A DNA stretch of 64,000 bases. It comes from Kofleriaceae bacterium. GTDB taxonomy: Bacteria > Myxococcota_A > Polyangia > Haliangiales > Haliangiaceae. The notes below the pieces were generated by a model. That model did not search any database. It had not been told where the DNA came from and saw nothing but the letters and a program-made list of their open reading frames with translations. The position numbers and the translations under genes were made by a program. The DNA is taken from positions 1 through 64,000 of the forward strand of contig JANTGM010000020.1 in assembly GCA_024762925.1 (NCBI GenBank). The letters run 5' to 3'. Shown piece after piece: positions 8,615-16,017 of this stretch. How positions within the stretch are numbered: the first letter of the stretch is position 1; every line of letters starts with the position of its first letter.

Positions 8615-9527
8615 TCAGTGTTGATGCGCTAGTGCGCTTAGCGAGAAATCATCGGTTCGGTGCAAGCTCTTAAAGACGGTGTCGCGATTCTCATGAAGGA
8701 GGTCGACGATGACCTCTTTGTGGATTCGAAGGTCTGGCGGCCTTGCAACGAGTGCATCAAAGGTCAAGCCCGGAGGAGCCAAGGCGTCGGATACGGGTGC
8801 CACAGAATAACTCCAATCGCCTGGCGAGTGCTTGAGACTGCGAATCGCCCTCGCATCAGTCCGGTATTCTTCTGAATCCACCTGATAGGTTGCAAGTGTC
8901 TTCTCAAACGCCTCAAGGGAATTGAGTCGCAGTCGGCCGCCATCGATTGCCGCTGCATAAAACTCCTCCCCGCTGTGCCGAGTCGCGAACTGGGCGAGGT
9001 TTGCCGCATATGCAAGGAACTCCGATCGTATCCGCTCGAGGTCCAGCAGCTCAAAGGGCGTGGTGAGCCTTCCTTGCTCCGCAGCTTCGAGCATAGGACG
9101 GCACAAGCCTTCGGCAAGTTGCCGGGCGGTCTCGTTCCACTTGGGATGAAGCAGGTCGAGCTTTGGTGTGTGGGCAAGCAGGACATACAAGCTCCTCGGG
9201 CAGTTGTTGCCGGCGGCACGCATGAGTGCAGTGCCGTTTTTCGTCATGGCGTTAACGTCCGCGCCGCGGTCGAGCAGCAAGGCAACGAGCTTCATCGTTC
9301 CATCCTCTGATGCAGCGTTGACCAAGGCTTCGGGACTGGTATCGATGGGGGCGTCGGCTGCAACGAGCTGGTCGAGCAATCTCAAGCAGCCTTCTCCTGT
9401 TCCAAGGGCCGAGTTGGACCTCAAGATTGACGTCCCCGATTTGTCCAAGAAGATCGAGAGCAAGTGCAACATCTTGTTCGACGATGGCGGTGTGAAAGAG
9501 TTGGCCTAGTTCGCTATCCCTGCTCAT
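8615..9527 (-). pseudogene. Ankyrin-repeat protein gene interrupted by a frameshift
   Basis: Two frames must be joined to read one protein. From the ATG at 9527 the first frame gives an ankyrin-like start (GQLFHTAIVEQDVALALDLL, then GDVNLEVQ) and then turns into Arg-rich nonsense. The second frame, open from upstream of about 9440 to the stop at 8615, continues with GEGCLRLLDQLVAADAPID and the classic VALLLDRGADVN ankyrin unit. The break lies at about 9390-9440. The C-terminal half (EEFYAAAIDGGRLRLNSLEA and WSYSVAP) looks like a separate domain, perhaps DUF4303-like. Either a real single-indel pseudogene or an assembly error. Confidence 0.65.
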
Positions 9528-9590
9528 CAGACTCTCCCAAAGCCCAAGGTTAGGACTGTACGCGCAAGGTGTCTTGCCCCTTTGGGTTCA

Positions 9591-9613
9591 TCTCTCTCTC
9601 TCTCTCTCTCTCT
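9591..9613. repeat. (TC)11 dinucleotide tract
   Basis: Eleven perfect TC units plus one T lie 64 bases upstream of the ankyrin gene start (minus strand, where the tract reads GA) and 94 bases before yhbY. Long perfect dinucleotide runs are rare in bacterial chromosomes and prone to slippage. Its position upstream of a gene that already contains a frameshift suggests promoter-spacing variation, but no promoter boxes were identified around it. Confidence 0.9.
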
Positions 9614-9706
9614 TTGGTACGGATTTGCGACACTTGCGGCGATGCTGGGCCTGGGGCAATCGCGATGGTTGACATGCGATGGCTCGAAGGCTAAACGGGG
9701 CCCATC

Positions 9707-10012
9707 GTGTCCAAAAACAAGCTCAGTCCCAGTCAGCGAAGCCACCTAAAGTCGCTGGGGCACCACCTCCAGCCCATCGTCACCGTGGGAAAAGAGGGCA
9801 TCACCGATGGTGTGGTCGCCGCGCTTGAACAAGCACTTCTCGATCACGAACTGGTCAAAGTGAAGGTTGGCAAGAGCAGCACTGAGAACCGGCATGATGT
9901 GGGAGAGCCGCTCGCCGAACGCACCAATGCGCACAATGTTGCGATGATTGGCAAGACGATGTTGCTCTACAAACGGCATCCAGAGAAGCCTACGATCAAA
10001 CTCCCCAGGTGA
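9707..10012 (+). CDS. yhbY: YhbY/CRM-domain RNA-binding protein
   Basis: The protein has 101 residues from a GTG at 9707. It is a single CRM (CRS1-YhbY) domain: LSPSQRSHLKSLGHHLQPIV, the GKEGIT loop that replaces the usual GxxG contact segment, then LLDHELVKVKV and GKTMLLYKRH. In E. coli YhbY associates with pre-50S ribosomal subunits and is thought to help assembly. It stands alone between a frameshifted ankyrin gene and a decayed recombinase whose readable remnant begins within five bases of the yhbY stop. Confidence 0.93.
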   Translation: MSKNKLSPSQRSHLKSLGHHLQPIVTVGKEGITDGVVAALEQALLDHELVKVKVGKSSTENRHDVGEPLAERTNAHNVAMIGKTMLLYKRHPEKPTIKLPR

Positions 10013-10016
10013 CCAG

Positions 10017-10675
10017 TTCGACCCAAACGGCTTGGCTGCTCGCTCTGCGGAGCATCTCGACTGGTTGCGCGTTAAGAACTATTCCCAATAGACGATTCGA
10101 AACCGCCACGTCTATCTCCGCTAAGGTGTCCGCGACAGAGCCATCTTAGAACTATTCTACTCCACGGGAATGGGACGCCGCGAGCTGATGGGGCTTAAGC
10201 TCTACGGCCTGGATACCGAGCGGCAGACTCTGATGATTCGACAGGGCAAAGGCGCCAAAGAACGCATGGTGCTGGTCGGCGAGCGGGCGCTGGATTGGGC
10301 GGACAAATACATCACCGACGTGAGGCCGGGGCTTGTCTGCGAGCCCGATGAAGGAATCTTGTTTCTGACGTCGGAAGGCCAGATGTTCACGGCAAACCAT
10401 CTCTCGCATTTGGTGCGAAAAGCGATCGCAGCGGCCGATATCGGCAAGACAGGCTCTTGCCATCTTTTTGCGTCACACCATGGCCACGCTCATGCTCGAG
10501 GGAGGTGGCGACGTGCGCTTTATCCAGGAAATGCTCGGCCACGCCAACCTCGAAACGACGCAGGATCTACACCCAGGTTTCGATTCGGAAGCTGCGAGAG
10601 ATCCACGCGGCGACGCACCCGAGCGCGAAGCGAGGCCACTACAATGCTGAAAGCAATGGGGCTGATGAAGAATGA
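10017..10675 (+). pseudogene. Decayed tyrosine recombinase (XerC/D-type integrase)
   Basis: One frame from 10017 reads the N-terminal SAM-like part (GLAARSAEHLDWLRVKNYS), hits an in-frame TAG, continues to HVYLR and a TAA, and then runs without part of that domain into RDRAILELFYSTGMGRRELM and KGAKERMVLVG. Near 10465 the frame changes: [19 protein letters not shown], with the catalytic HxxR region and GHANLETTQ. It changes again near 10560 to reach [19 protein letters not shown]. So there are two stops, an internal deletion and two frameshifts. It cannot make an active enzyme. It marks a former mobile insertion between yhbY and the toxin-antitoxin pair. Confidence 0.9.
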
Positions 10676-10691
10676 CTAGCGGAAGAACGCC

Positions 10692-10943
10692 ATGGAACGT
10701 ATCTTACAAAGCATGCCGACCCTGAAAGCCATCGTCTCCGGAGGCCGCGCCATCATTGAGAACGTTGGCGACTATACCGATGGGACCGAGCTTGAGTTGG
10801 AGATCGTCGAGAACGACGAGATGAGCGACGAAGAACGAGCGCGACTGCACGCAGCAATCGAAAAATCGATTGAAGAGTACGAAGCTGGCTTGGCTGTTCC
10901 CGCGGAGGAGCTGCTGGCTGAGATGCGTGCCCAGCTGCCATGA
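10692..10943 (+). CDS. Putative type II antitoxin
   Basis: This is an 83-residue acidic protein with a GGAAG ribosome site before the ATG. An N-terminal strand region (LKAIVSGGRAIIENVGDYT) is followed by a long charged helix (MSDEERARLHAAIEKSIEEY), the layout of small ParE/RelE-partner antitoxins. The downstream gene begins at the ATGA overlap with its stop, and that protein opens like a ParE-type toxin, which supports the pairing. No classical ribbon-helix-helix or AbrB signature was recognised. Because the toxin is damaged, the antitoxin may be an orphan. Confidence 0.65.
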   Translation: MERILQSMPTLKAIVSGGRAIIENVGDYTDGTELELEIVENDEMSDEERARLHAAIEKSIEEYEAGLAVPAEELLAEMRAQLP

Positions 10944-11275
10944 CCTACAACGTTAAGGTGTCGCCCAAGGCGAGCCAACTCTTCATAGAGGCGAATGAGT
11001 GGTGGGTCGAAAATCGACCGGCAGCACCAACTCTGGTTACCCAAGAGACGAATCGCATCCTTGCATTCCTATCCGACTCGCCCAAGATCGGCGGGCAAGA
11101 ATTGGGCGCAGGGTCCCTGATGCCAGATGGCGGTTGCCGAATTGACGGTGTGCTCGCCGCGCGAAACTACAGCGTCACTTCGGCCCTTTCGGGCGTGAAA
11201 TTACGATGGAAGGTCGGCTTTCGACTGCTAGGCCAGGGCGCGCAAGGCTTCCTTCACGTTGCTCACGCCGATTAG
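10940..11275 (+). CDS. ParE/RelE-like toxin, C-terminally replaced
   Basis: The open frame gives 111 residues, but only about the first 50 look like toxin: MTYNVKVSPKASQLFIEANE, then WWVENRPAAP and ILAFLSDSPKIG, as in ParE-type proteins. After that the frame enters a dispersed repeat (11094-11222) and reads unrelated sequence, then the antisense of the radA 3' end. The usual C-terminal core strand with its Arg residues is absent. The start overlaps the antitoxin stop (ATGA). Most likely an inactive toxin truncated by the repeat. Confidence 0.6.
   Translation: MTYNVKVSPKASQLFIEANEWWVENRPAAPTLVTQETNRILAFLSDSPKIGGQELGAGSLMPDGGCRIDGVLAARNYSVTSALSGVKLRWKVGFRLLGQGAQGFLHVAHAD
11094..11222 (+). repeat. 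Dispersed repeat R1, copy 1
   Basis: This segment matches 18919-19041 almost base for base: the last 98 bases differ at only about six positions, and the left part (GGCAAGAATTGGGCGCAGGG) aligns with a small gap. It forms the foreign 3' part of the toxin ORF and ends 6 bases before the radA stop codon. No terminal inverted repeats or coding content were recognised. Boundaries on the left are approximate. Confidence 0.85.
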
Positions 11276-12616
11276 CTTGAGGCCGTGATCGCTTTCCAGT
11301 CGTAGCAAGTTTTGCTCTGGCAAGACACACCGCTCAAAGCCCAGCTTGGCAGCTTCGGAGAGGCGAACATCAACCATGTTGACCGCGCGAATTTCGCCAG
11401 CGAGTCCAACCTCACCAAAGACCAGTGTCTTGCCATCGACTGCTTTGTCATACGCAGACGAGGCGAGAGCAACCGCGATACCAAGGTCGACAGCAGGCTC
11501 TGAGACGCGGACGCCTCCCGCAACGTTGACAAAGATGTCTTCGGGCACCAGGTCAAGCCCCGCGCGCTTTGCCAAGACGGCAAGGAGTAGGGCAACCCGA
11601 TTTGAGTCGACACCAGCACAGGTGCGTCGTCCAAAGTTTGCCGCTGGCGGAGCCACCAGGGCTTGCACTTCGACCAGAATCGGCCGAGTCCCCTCAAGCG
11701 TCGCAACGACGACCGAACCTGGCGCTCCCTCGGGGCGCTCTGCTAGGAAAAGTTCTGAAGGGTTGAGTACTTCGCATAGTCCCGATCCACGCATCTCAAA
11801 TACGCCAATCTCCTGCGTTGATCCAAAGCGATTCTTGATGGCCCGCAAGATTCGGTAGGGGCTGGTGCCTTCGCCTTCAAAGTGCAAAACCGTATCGACC
11901 ATGTGCTCGAGTGTCTTTGGACCCGCAATGGAGCCTTCCTTGGTGACATGCCCAACAAGAATGGTTGGGATGCTCGAGGTCTTGCTGAACGCCATGAGCC
12001 TGCCTGTACACTCGCGCACCTGGCCAACAGAACCGGGAATTGAATCGAGTGCGTCACAGTGCACAGTCTGAATGGAATCGATCGCCAAGACCGCAGGCCG
12101 CATCTCGAGTGCATGATCCAAGATCGCGTCGAGGTTGGTCTCGGCAAACAGTGTGAGTCCCTTGTTGGTGGCACCAACGCGTTTTGCCCTGAGACTGGTT
12201 TGTGCGACCGACTCCTCACCACTGGCATAGAGAATTCTGCCGTGTTCCTCTGCAATGCCTTGAAGCATCTGCGCGAGCAAGGTCGACTTTCCAACCCCAG
12301 GGTCACCGCCGAGAAGCACGAGCGAGCCGGGCACCAAGCCGGCCCCGAGGACCCGATCGAGTTCATCAATGCCACACCGAAGCCGCTCGATGTCATCGGC
12401 GTTACCAGCATCGGCGATCGAGATGGGTTTGTTTGCGTGGCTACCTGCGGAAGCAGCAGGCCGTGCCGCAATTCCTCGACCGGCCGGCCGACGTACTTCC
12501 TCGACGAGGCTATTCCACTCCCCGCACTGTGGACAGCGTCCAAGCCACTTTGGCGCATTGTGCCCGCATGACTGGCAAACGTAGCTGGTCTTGGTTTTGG
12601 ATTTTGCCTTGGCCAT
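11228..12616 (-). CDS. radA: DNA repair protein RadA
   Basis: At 462 residues this is the standard RadA length. It helps process recombination intermediates as a RecA-like ATPase. Seen in order: a four-cysteine zinc finger (Cys14, 17, 28, 31), Walker A GGDPGVGKST at 103-112, the RadA-specific KNRFG motif, and a C-terminal Lon-protease-like domain (VNVAGGVRVSEPAVDLGIAV) without an obvious protease active site. It starts at the ATG at 12616 and is a single gene. Its stop lies 6 bases from repeat R1. Confidence 0.97.
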   Translation of the reverse strand: MAKAKSKTKTSYVCQSCGHNAPKWLGRCPQCGEWNSLVEEVRRPAGRGIAARPAASAGSHANKPISIADAGNADDIERLRCGIDELDRVLGAGLVPGSLVLLGGDPGVGKSTLLAQMLQGIAEEHGRILYASGEESVAQTSLRAKRVGATNKGLTLFAETNLDAILDHALEMRPAVLAIDSIQTVHCDALDSIPGSVGQVRECTGRLMAFSKTSSIPTILVGHVTKEGSIAGPKTLEHMVDTVLHFEGEGTSPYRILRAIKNRFGSTQEIGVFEMRGSGLCEVLNPSELFLAERPEGAPGSVVVATLEGTRPILVEVQALVAPPAANFGRRTCAGVDSNRVALLLAVLAKRAGLDLVPEDIFVNVAGGVRVSEPAVDLGIAVALASSAYDKAVDGKTLVFGEVGLAGEIRAVNMVDVRLSEAAKLGFERCVLPEQNLLRLESDHGLKLIGVSNVKEALRALA

Positions 12617-12684
12617 TTCCGAAGGCTAGCTCGTGGCTATGACGATTTAAATGAGCCGCATACAAGCAAGCACGGCCAAGGCCA

Positions 12685-12861
12685 CGAGTGTCGGATTCAA
12701 AACTCTTGCTCGCGCTCGCTCGGCTTTTCGCCCTCTGGACGCCTCCGGCTCTGCGTTGCTCAGCGCCTCACTTGCCCCACCAGCAAGCTCGCTGTTCGCG
12801 CCTTGCCAGTGAACGAACTCCCGTCGCGATCATCGATCAACCATTCTGCACCCGACACTCA
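12685..12861. mobile_element. MITE-like element, copy A
   Basis: The termini are inverted repeats: left GAGTGTCGGATTCAAAA and, read from the right end inward, GAGTGTCGGGTGCAGAA (14 of 17 match). The interior is about nine-tenths identical by eye to copy B at 51524, including the shared block AACGAACTCCCGTCG and CGATCAACCATTCTG. No ORF. Without the element that abuts its right end, the tip would read GACACTAG at the stop codon of the outer-membrane protein gene, like the other copies. Confidence 0.85.
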
Positions 12862-13015
12862 AGCGTATCTCACAACCTCTTCGGTTGTTTGAGTACCGAT
12901 CTGCGGCACATCTCGGCATCACAAAACCTTGTAGAGCCACGATGCCTGTGCGCTCGCTCCTGGACCTGCCCTCAGCTCGGGCCCTCATACTCGGTTAGTG
13001 GTTATGAGATACGCT
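12862..13015. mobile_element. Second inverted-repeat element, abutting MITE copy A
   Basis: The left end AGCGTATCTCACAACC (12862-12877) and the right end read on the other strand, AGCGTATCTCATAACC (13015-13000), match at 15 of 16 positions. The 154-base interior has no coding frame. The flanks are CTC on the left and CTA on the right, a possible imperfect 3-base target duplication. If this is removed, MITE copy A regains its normal GACACTAG end. No second copy was found in the window, and the family is unassigned. Confidence 0.7.
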
Positions 13016-14821
13016 CTAGAACTGAAGCATTAGGCGGGTCTGGATTGTCTGGGCTGTTGCGGCATCACCACCATTGCTGGTGTTGGGACCGAACGGAAAT
13101 GCCGAACCTACTGGATGGTCGAGTGCAGCAAAGGGCAGCAGGATTCCGTACGAGATGCCTGCGAAGAAGCCGTCATTCTCATAGCCAATGTCGGCATCGA
13201 GCTCCAGACCATAGAGCGTTGAGTTGCCAGGCGTTGCCACGGGGCGATGGGCAGCACTGAGAATGCCAGCGCCACGAACTTTGAACTTGCTTGTGAGCTC
13301 GTATTGAAAGCTCGATTTGCTGTAGACCGCGTTGCTCACACCACCGAGTAGCTCGCGGAAGAAAATGAGGTCGACGTGGTAAGCGGGATCAAAGACAAAG
13401 CGCTCAAGGGTGTTGTCCCCTGGGCCCAGGCTCACAGCGCCGCTCACGTGTGTTCGCCCTTGCACCTCGTTGTCCCATTGGTCGCCGCTGGCAAAGCCCA
13501 CCTCTTGCGTTAGCCTGAGGTCGTCATCCATAAGACGGTAGTTCATGCGTGCTACGCCACCAAACTGGCGAATCTTGATGCTGTCGGCGATACCGAGATC
13601 CGGTGCTTTGAGACTACCGATGATGTAGGTCGCTTCTGCTTCGACATCGAACTTGCCCTTTGCATACTTAACCCAAAGGTCTGGGGTATACGTCGTCATG
13701 TCGCGATTCGCATAGCTCTCTGGTGGCGGTGTTTCACCAATCATCACATCCTGTTGCACGTTGTCGCGAGTGATGTATGCGAGAAAGGCGCCGTAGTTGA
13801 GGACTGATTCGCCGTTGGCGATCTTGTCGGCCACACGGGTCGGGCTGTCCATGTTCGAAATCATGAGCAGCCATTGGCCAAGGTCATCTGCATCATCGAG
13901 GTCCCAAGCTTGTCGGCCGTAGCCTGCTTGTTCGCCAACGAGTGCAGAGTTTGGCCCGGTGTTTCCCCAGTCCATCGCGATCCCTGCGTTGAGATTCATG
14001 CCGGGAATTTTCGTAGAGAACGAAAGCCTGTCGACAGTGTCGCCAAAGTCAGCATCGAGGTTGTAGCCACCGTGAATCGGATCGGCACCACCTCCGTTTG
14101 CGACGATTCCCATGCCCCAATGCCAAGGCATGCGACCAAACTTGAGAATGCCAATTGGCGCATCAATCTCGGCCCAAGCGCGCTTGACGACAATCGAGTC
14201 GGCGAGGTTGTTGGTCCCGGCCTGTGGAGCGTCTTGGTTTCCATCGATTGAGTTGATGGGAAGATCGCCCGCACCGCCGTTTGCGCTGTAGCCAAATGGC
14301 GTGGCACCGAGCGTGATGTTGTCGAGCACGTCGACCTGCATGTGCACCGATGAGCGTTCATCAATATGAAAGATGGGTTCGAGGCGCAGGCGCGTGTTGG
14401 CTGTTGAGTAGGAGTTTTTGCAGCTTCCTGCGCTCGATGTTCCTCGGCAGGCGAGGGGATTTGGGAAGGGCGCACCTCCCAAGCTCTCTACATCGGTGAA
14501 GCCCAGGTCCAATTGTTTGAGCCAGTCGTGACGAAAGCGGAAATATCCGTCGAGACTAAAGACCTGCAGCTTCTTGCGTGAGCCTTTGGGCGGCGGAAGC
14601 ACTGGAGTTGTTGGTAGGGCTCCGAGTTTCTTTGGGGCTTGTTCCGCAACTCCATCCGAGCTTGTGCCTGCAGCAGGTGTGGGCATGCCGCCTGGCTGGC
14701 CGCCAGCACCTGGCATTCCTTGGGCCTGTGCATCTGAGATGCTGCCGACTTGCAGGAGGGCTGCCCCGCAAAGGGCGGCCGAGGCGAATGTGATTGCTGT
14801 GGTTAGTTGGTGCCGAGACAT
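13016..14821 (-). CDS. Large outer-membrane protein (TIGR04551-like)
   Basis: The protein has 601 residues. A signal peptide (ending near AQAQG) is followed by a Gly/Pro/Met-rich linker (GMPGAGGQPGGMPTPAAG). From about residue 85 (KLQVFSLDGYFRFRHDWLKQ) there is a long run of amphipathic strands ending MLQF, typical of a beta-barrel with a C-terminal Phe. The overall look (DGYFRFR start, long loops with Asn/Asp/Gly) recalls the TIGR04551 family found mainly in Myxococcota; this naming is from memory of the pattern. It may be a porin or channel. Its stop codon abuts the repeat elements at 12685-13015. Confidence 0.7.
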   Translation of the reverse strand: MSRHQLTTAITFASAALCGAALLQVGSISDAQAQGMPGAGGQPGGMPTPAAGTSSDGVAEQAPKKLGALPTTPVLPPPKGSRKKLQVFSLDGYFRFRHDWLKQLDLGFTDVESLGGAPFPNPLACRGTSSAGSCKNSYSTANTRLRLEPIFHIDERSSVHMQVDVLDNITLGATPFGYSANGGAGDLPINSIDGNQDAPQAGTNNLADSIVVKRAWAEIDAPIGILKFGRMPWHWGMGIVANGGGADPIHGGYNLDADFGDTVDRLSFSTKIPGMNLNAGIAMDWGNTGPNSALVGEQAGYGRQAWDLDDADDLGQWLLMISNMDSPTRVADKIANGESVLNYGAFLAYITRDNVQQDVMIGETPPPESYANRDMTTYTPDLWVKYAKGKFDVEAEATYIIGSLKAPDLGIADSIKIRQFGGVARMNYRLMDDDLRLTQEVGFASGDQWDNEVQGRTHVSGAVSLGPGDNTLERFVFDPAYHVDLIFFRELLGGVSNAVYSKSSFQYELTSKFKVRGAGILSAAHRPVATPGNSTLYGLELDADIGYENDGFFAGISYGILLPFAALDHPVGSAFPFGPNTSNGGDAATAQTIQTRLMLQF

Positions 14822-15051
14822 AGGATGAAATCAGATAGGAAAGCCCACGAAAGACCGCAGTATTACGAGCGCGCACTATACCGGCGCACTGAGGGGGGGC
14901 AAGAGGCTAGGCCGTGGAAATCAAGAGGGATTTGAGTGGGAATCGTGGGCGTTTGGGACTTGGTATCAGGCCCTAAAGCGGTTCGGAGTGGTAATAGAGA
15001 CCCCCTCGTAGGCAACCGAGTTGCCCGCCCGTGACTCTTTTTGAAACAGAG

Positions 15052-15924
15052 ATGCAAATGGACTTTCGAATCACAATCACTCTTGGGCTTGCCGCTTGCG
15101 GGGGAACTCAGAGCAGCCCCCATAAGCCCATCACTGCCACGCCCAAGCCAGCAGTTGTTGAGAAGCCCGCCACTGAAGGCCCAAGTCTCTTGCTGGGTTG
15201 GTATTGCCCCGAGTCCGCAGCCGGGCGTCCGGGCGTGGAGCCGGTCCTGGCGCGAGATCCGGCTTGGACGAATGAGGAGGCAGTGCTCGAGCGAGCAATC
15301 AGCGCTCGTCGAGCCAAGCGCTTTTCGGTGTTGGGCTATCAAGGGCAGCTCTCAGGCATCCTATCTGTGGCTGGTGGGGCAACCTCTGGTGGTGCTCGGC
15401 TTGCGATTGGATCCTATCTCGGAGCTGAGCCTTGCGACATTGTTGATAGCTTGGGGAACGTACGCAGCACAGACGAGCAGTGTCTGCATGCAACACAGAA
15501 CTGTTCGCTTGCGGTTGGGTTGCTCGAACCAGCTGGTGGCTTTGATGCACGACCGTACGAAGAAGATCCTGAGGCCGCGGAGCTTGCGAAGAGTGCTGCT
15601 TGTGAGATTGGCCAGAACCTCGCTGTGGATGTGGATGGGGATGGAACAGCCGAGCGCTTCTCACTCTCCGAGATACTCGCTGGTCGCTCGCCGGTCGAGT
15701 TGCCGTTGCAAGACGAGGGAGGTCGGACATGCGAGAGCAGTTTCGCGAGTCCAATTGCTGATGCGGAAGACCTCGTTCGCGTTGGCGTCTTAGACCTTGA
15801 TGGGGATGGCAGACCCGAAGTTGTGTATCGCAACGCAAGTGAATTCTTGGTCTATGGGGCCCCCAATAGCCCTGCACGCATGGAGCTCCTTGGGCGAGCA
15901 AAGCTCACATCGTCACCAAAGTAG
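15052..15924 (+). CDS. Secreted lipoprotein with FG-GAP/calcium-loop motifs
   Basis: The start was taken as the ATG at 15052 (290 residues); ATG 15058 and GTG 15031 are alternatives. The leader is very short (MQMDFRITITLGLAACGG), with a lipobox-like LAAC. Two Asp-rich loops, DVDGDGTAERF (about residue 200) and DLDGDGRPEVVY (about 255), match the calcium-binding loops of FG-GAP/VCBS proteins. Eight or so scattered cysteines suggest disulfides in the periplasm or outside. No enzyme motif was found. A 231-base gap separates it from the divergent outer-membrane gene. Confidence 0.6.
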   Translation: MQMDFRITITLGLAACGGTQSSPHKPITATPKPAVVEKPATEGPSLLLGWYCPESAAGRPGVEPVLARDPAWTNEEAVLERAISARRAKRFSVLGYQGQLSGILSVAGGATSGGARLAIGSYLGAEPCDIVDSLGNVRSTDEQCLHATQNCSLAVGLLEPAGGFDARPYEEDPEAAELAKSAACEIGQNLAVDVDGDGTAERFSLSEILAGRSPVELPLQDEGGRTCESSFASPIADAEDLVRVGVLDLDGDGRPEVVYRNASEFLVYGAPNSPARMELLGRAKLTSSPK

Positions 15925-16017
15925 GAGGTTTTCTGGGGTAACGGGAGGCAACGATCACTAGGTGGGGTGTGCGTGAAGAGGTATGCTCAGTGTTCCTTAT
16001 TTTTTTGGAGGGACTAG

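Larger units (their letters stand above)
12617..13015. other. Gene-free stretch filled by two repeat elements
   Basis: No gene is present between radA and the outer-membrane protein gene. About 70 bases upstream of radA (12617-12684) should hold its promoter, though no convincing boxes were seen. The remainder is occupied by MITE copy A (12685-12861) and, directly abutting it, another inverted-repeat element (12862-13015). A small hairpin (12872-12888, six base pairs) lies inside the second element. Confidence 0.75.

Noticed and set aside
9527-9745. 72-codon minus-strand frame reading RERERERD through the (TC)11 tract
   Set aside because: The residues come only from the dinucleotide repeat, the rest lacks features and the frame ends at the ankyrin start.
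12872-12888. Hairpin ACAACC-TCTTC-GGTTGT as a terminator
   Set aside because: Six weak pairs without a clear T run, lying inside an inverted-repeat element; not supported as a terminator.
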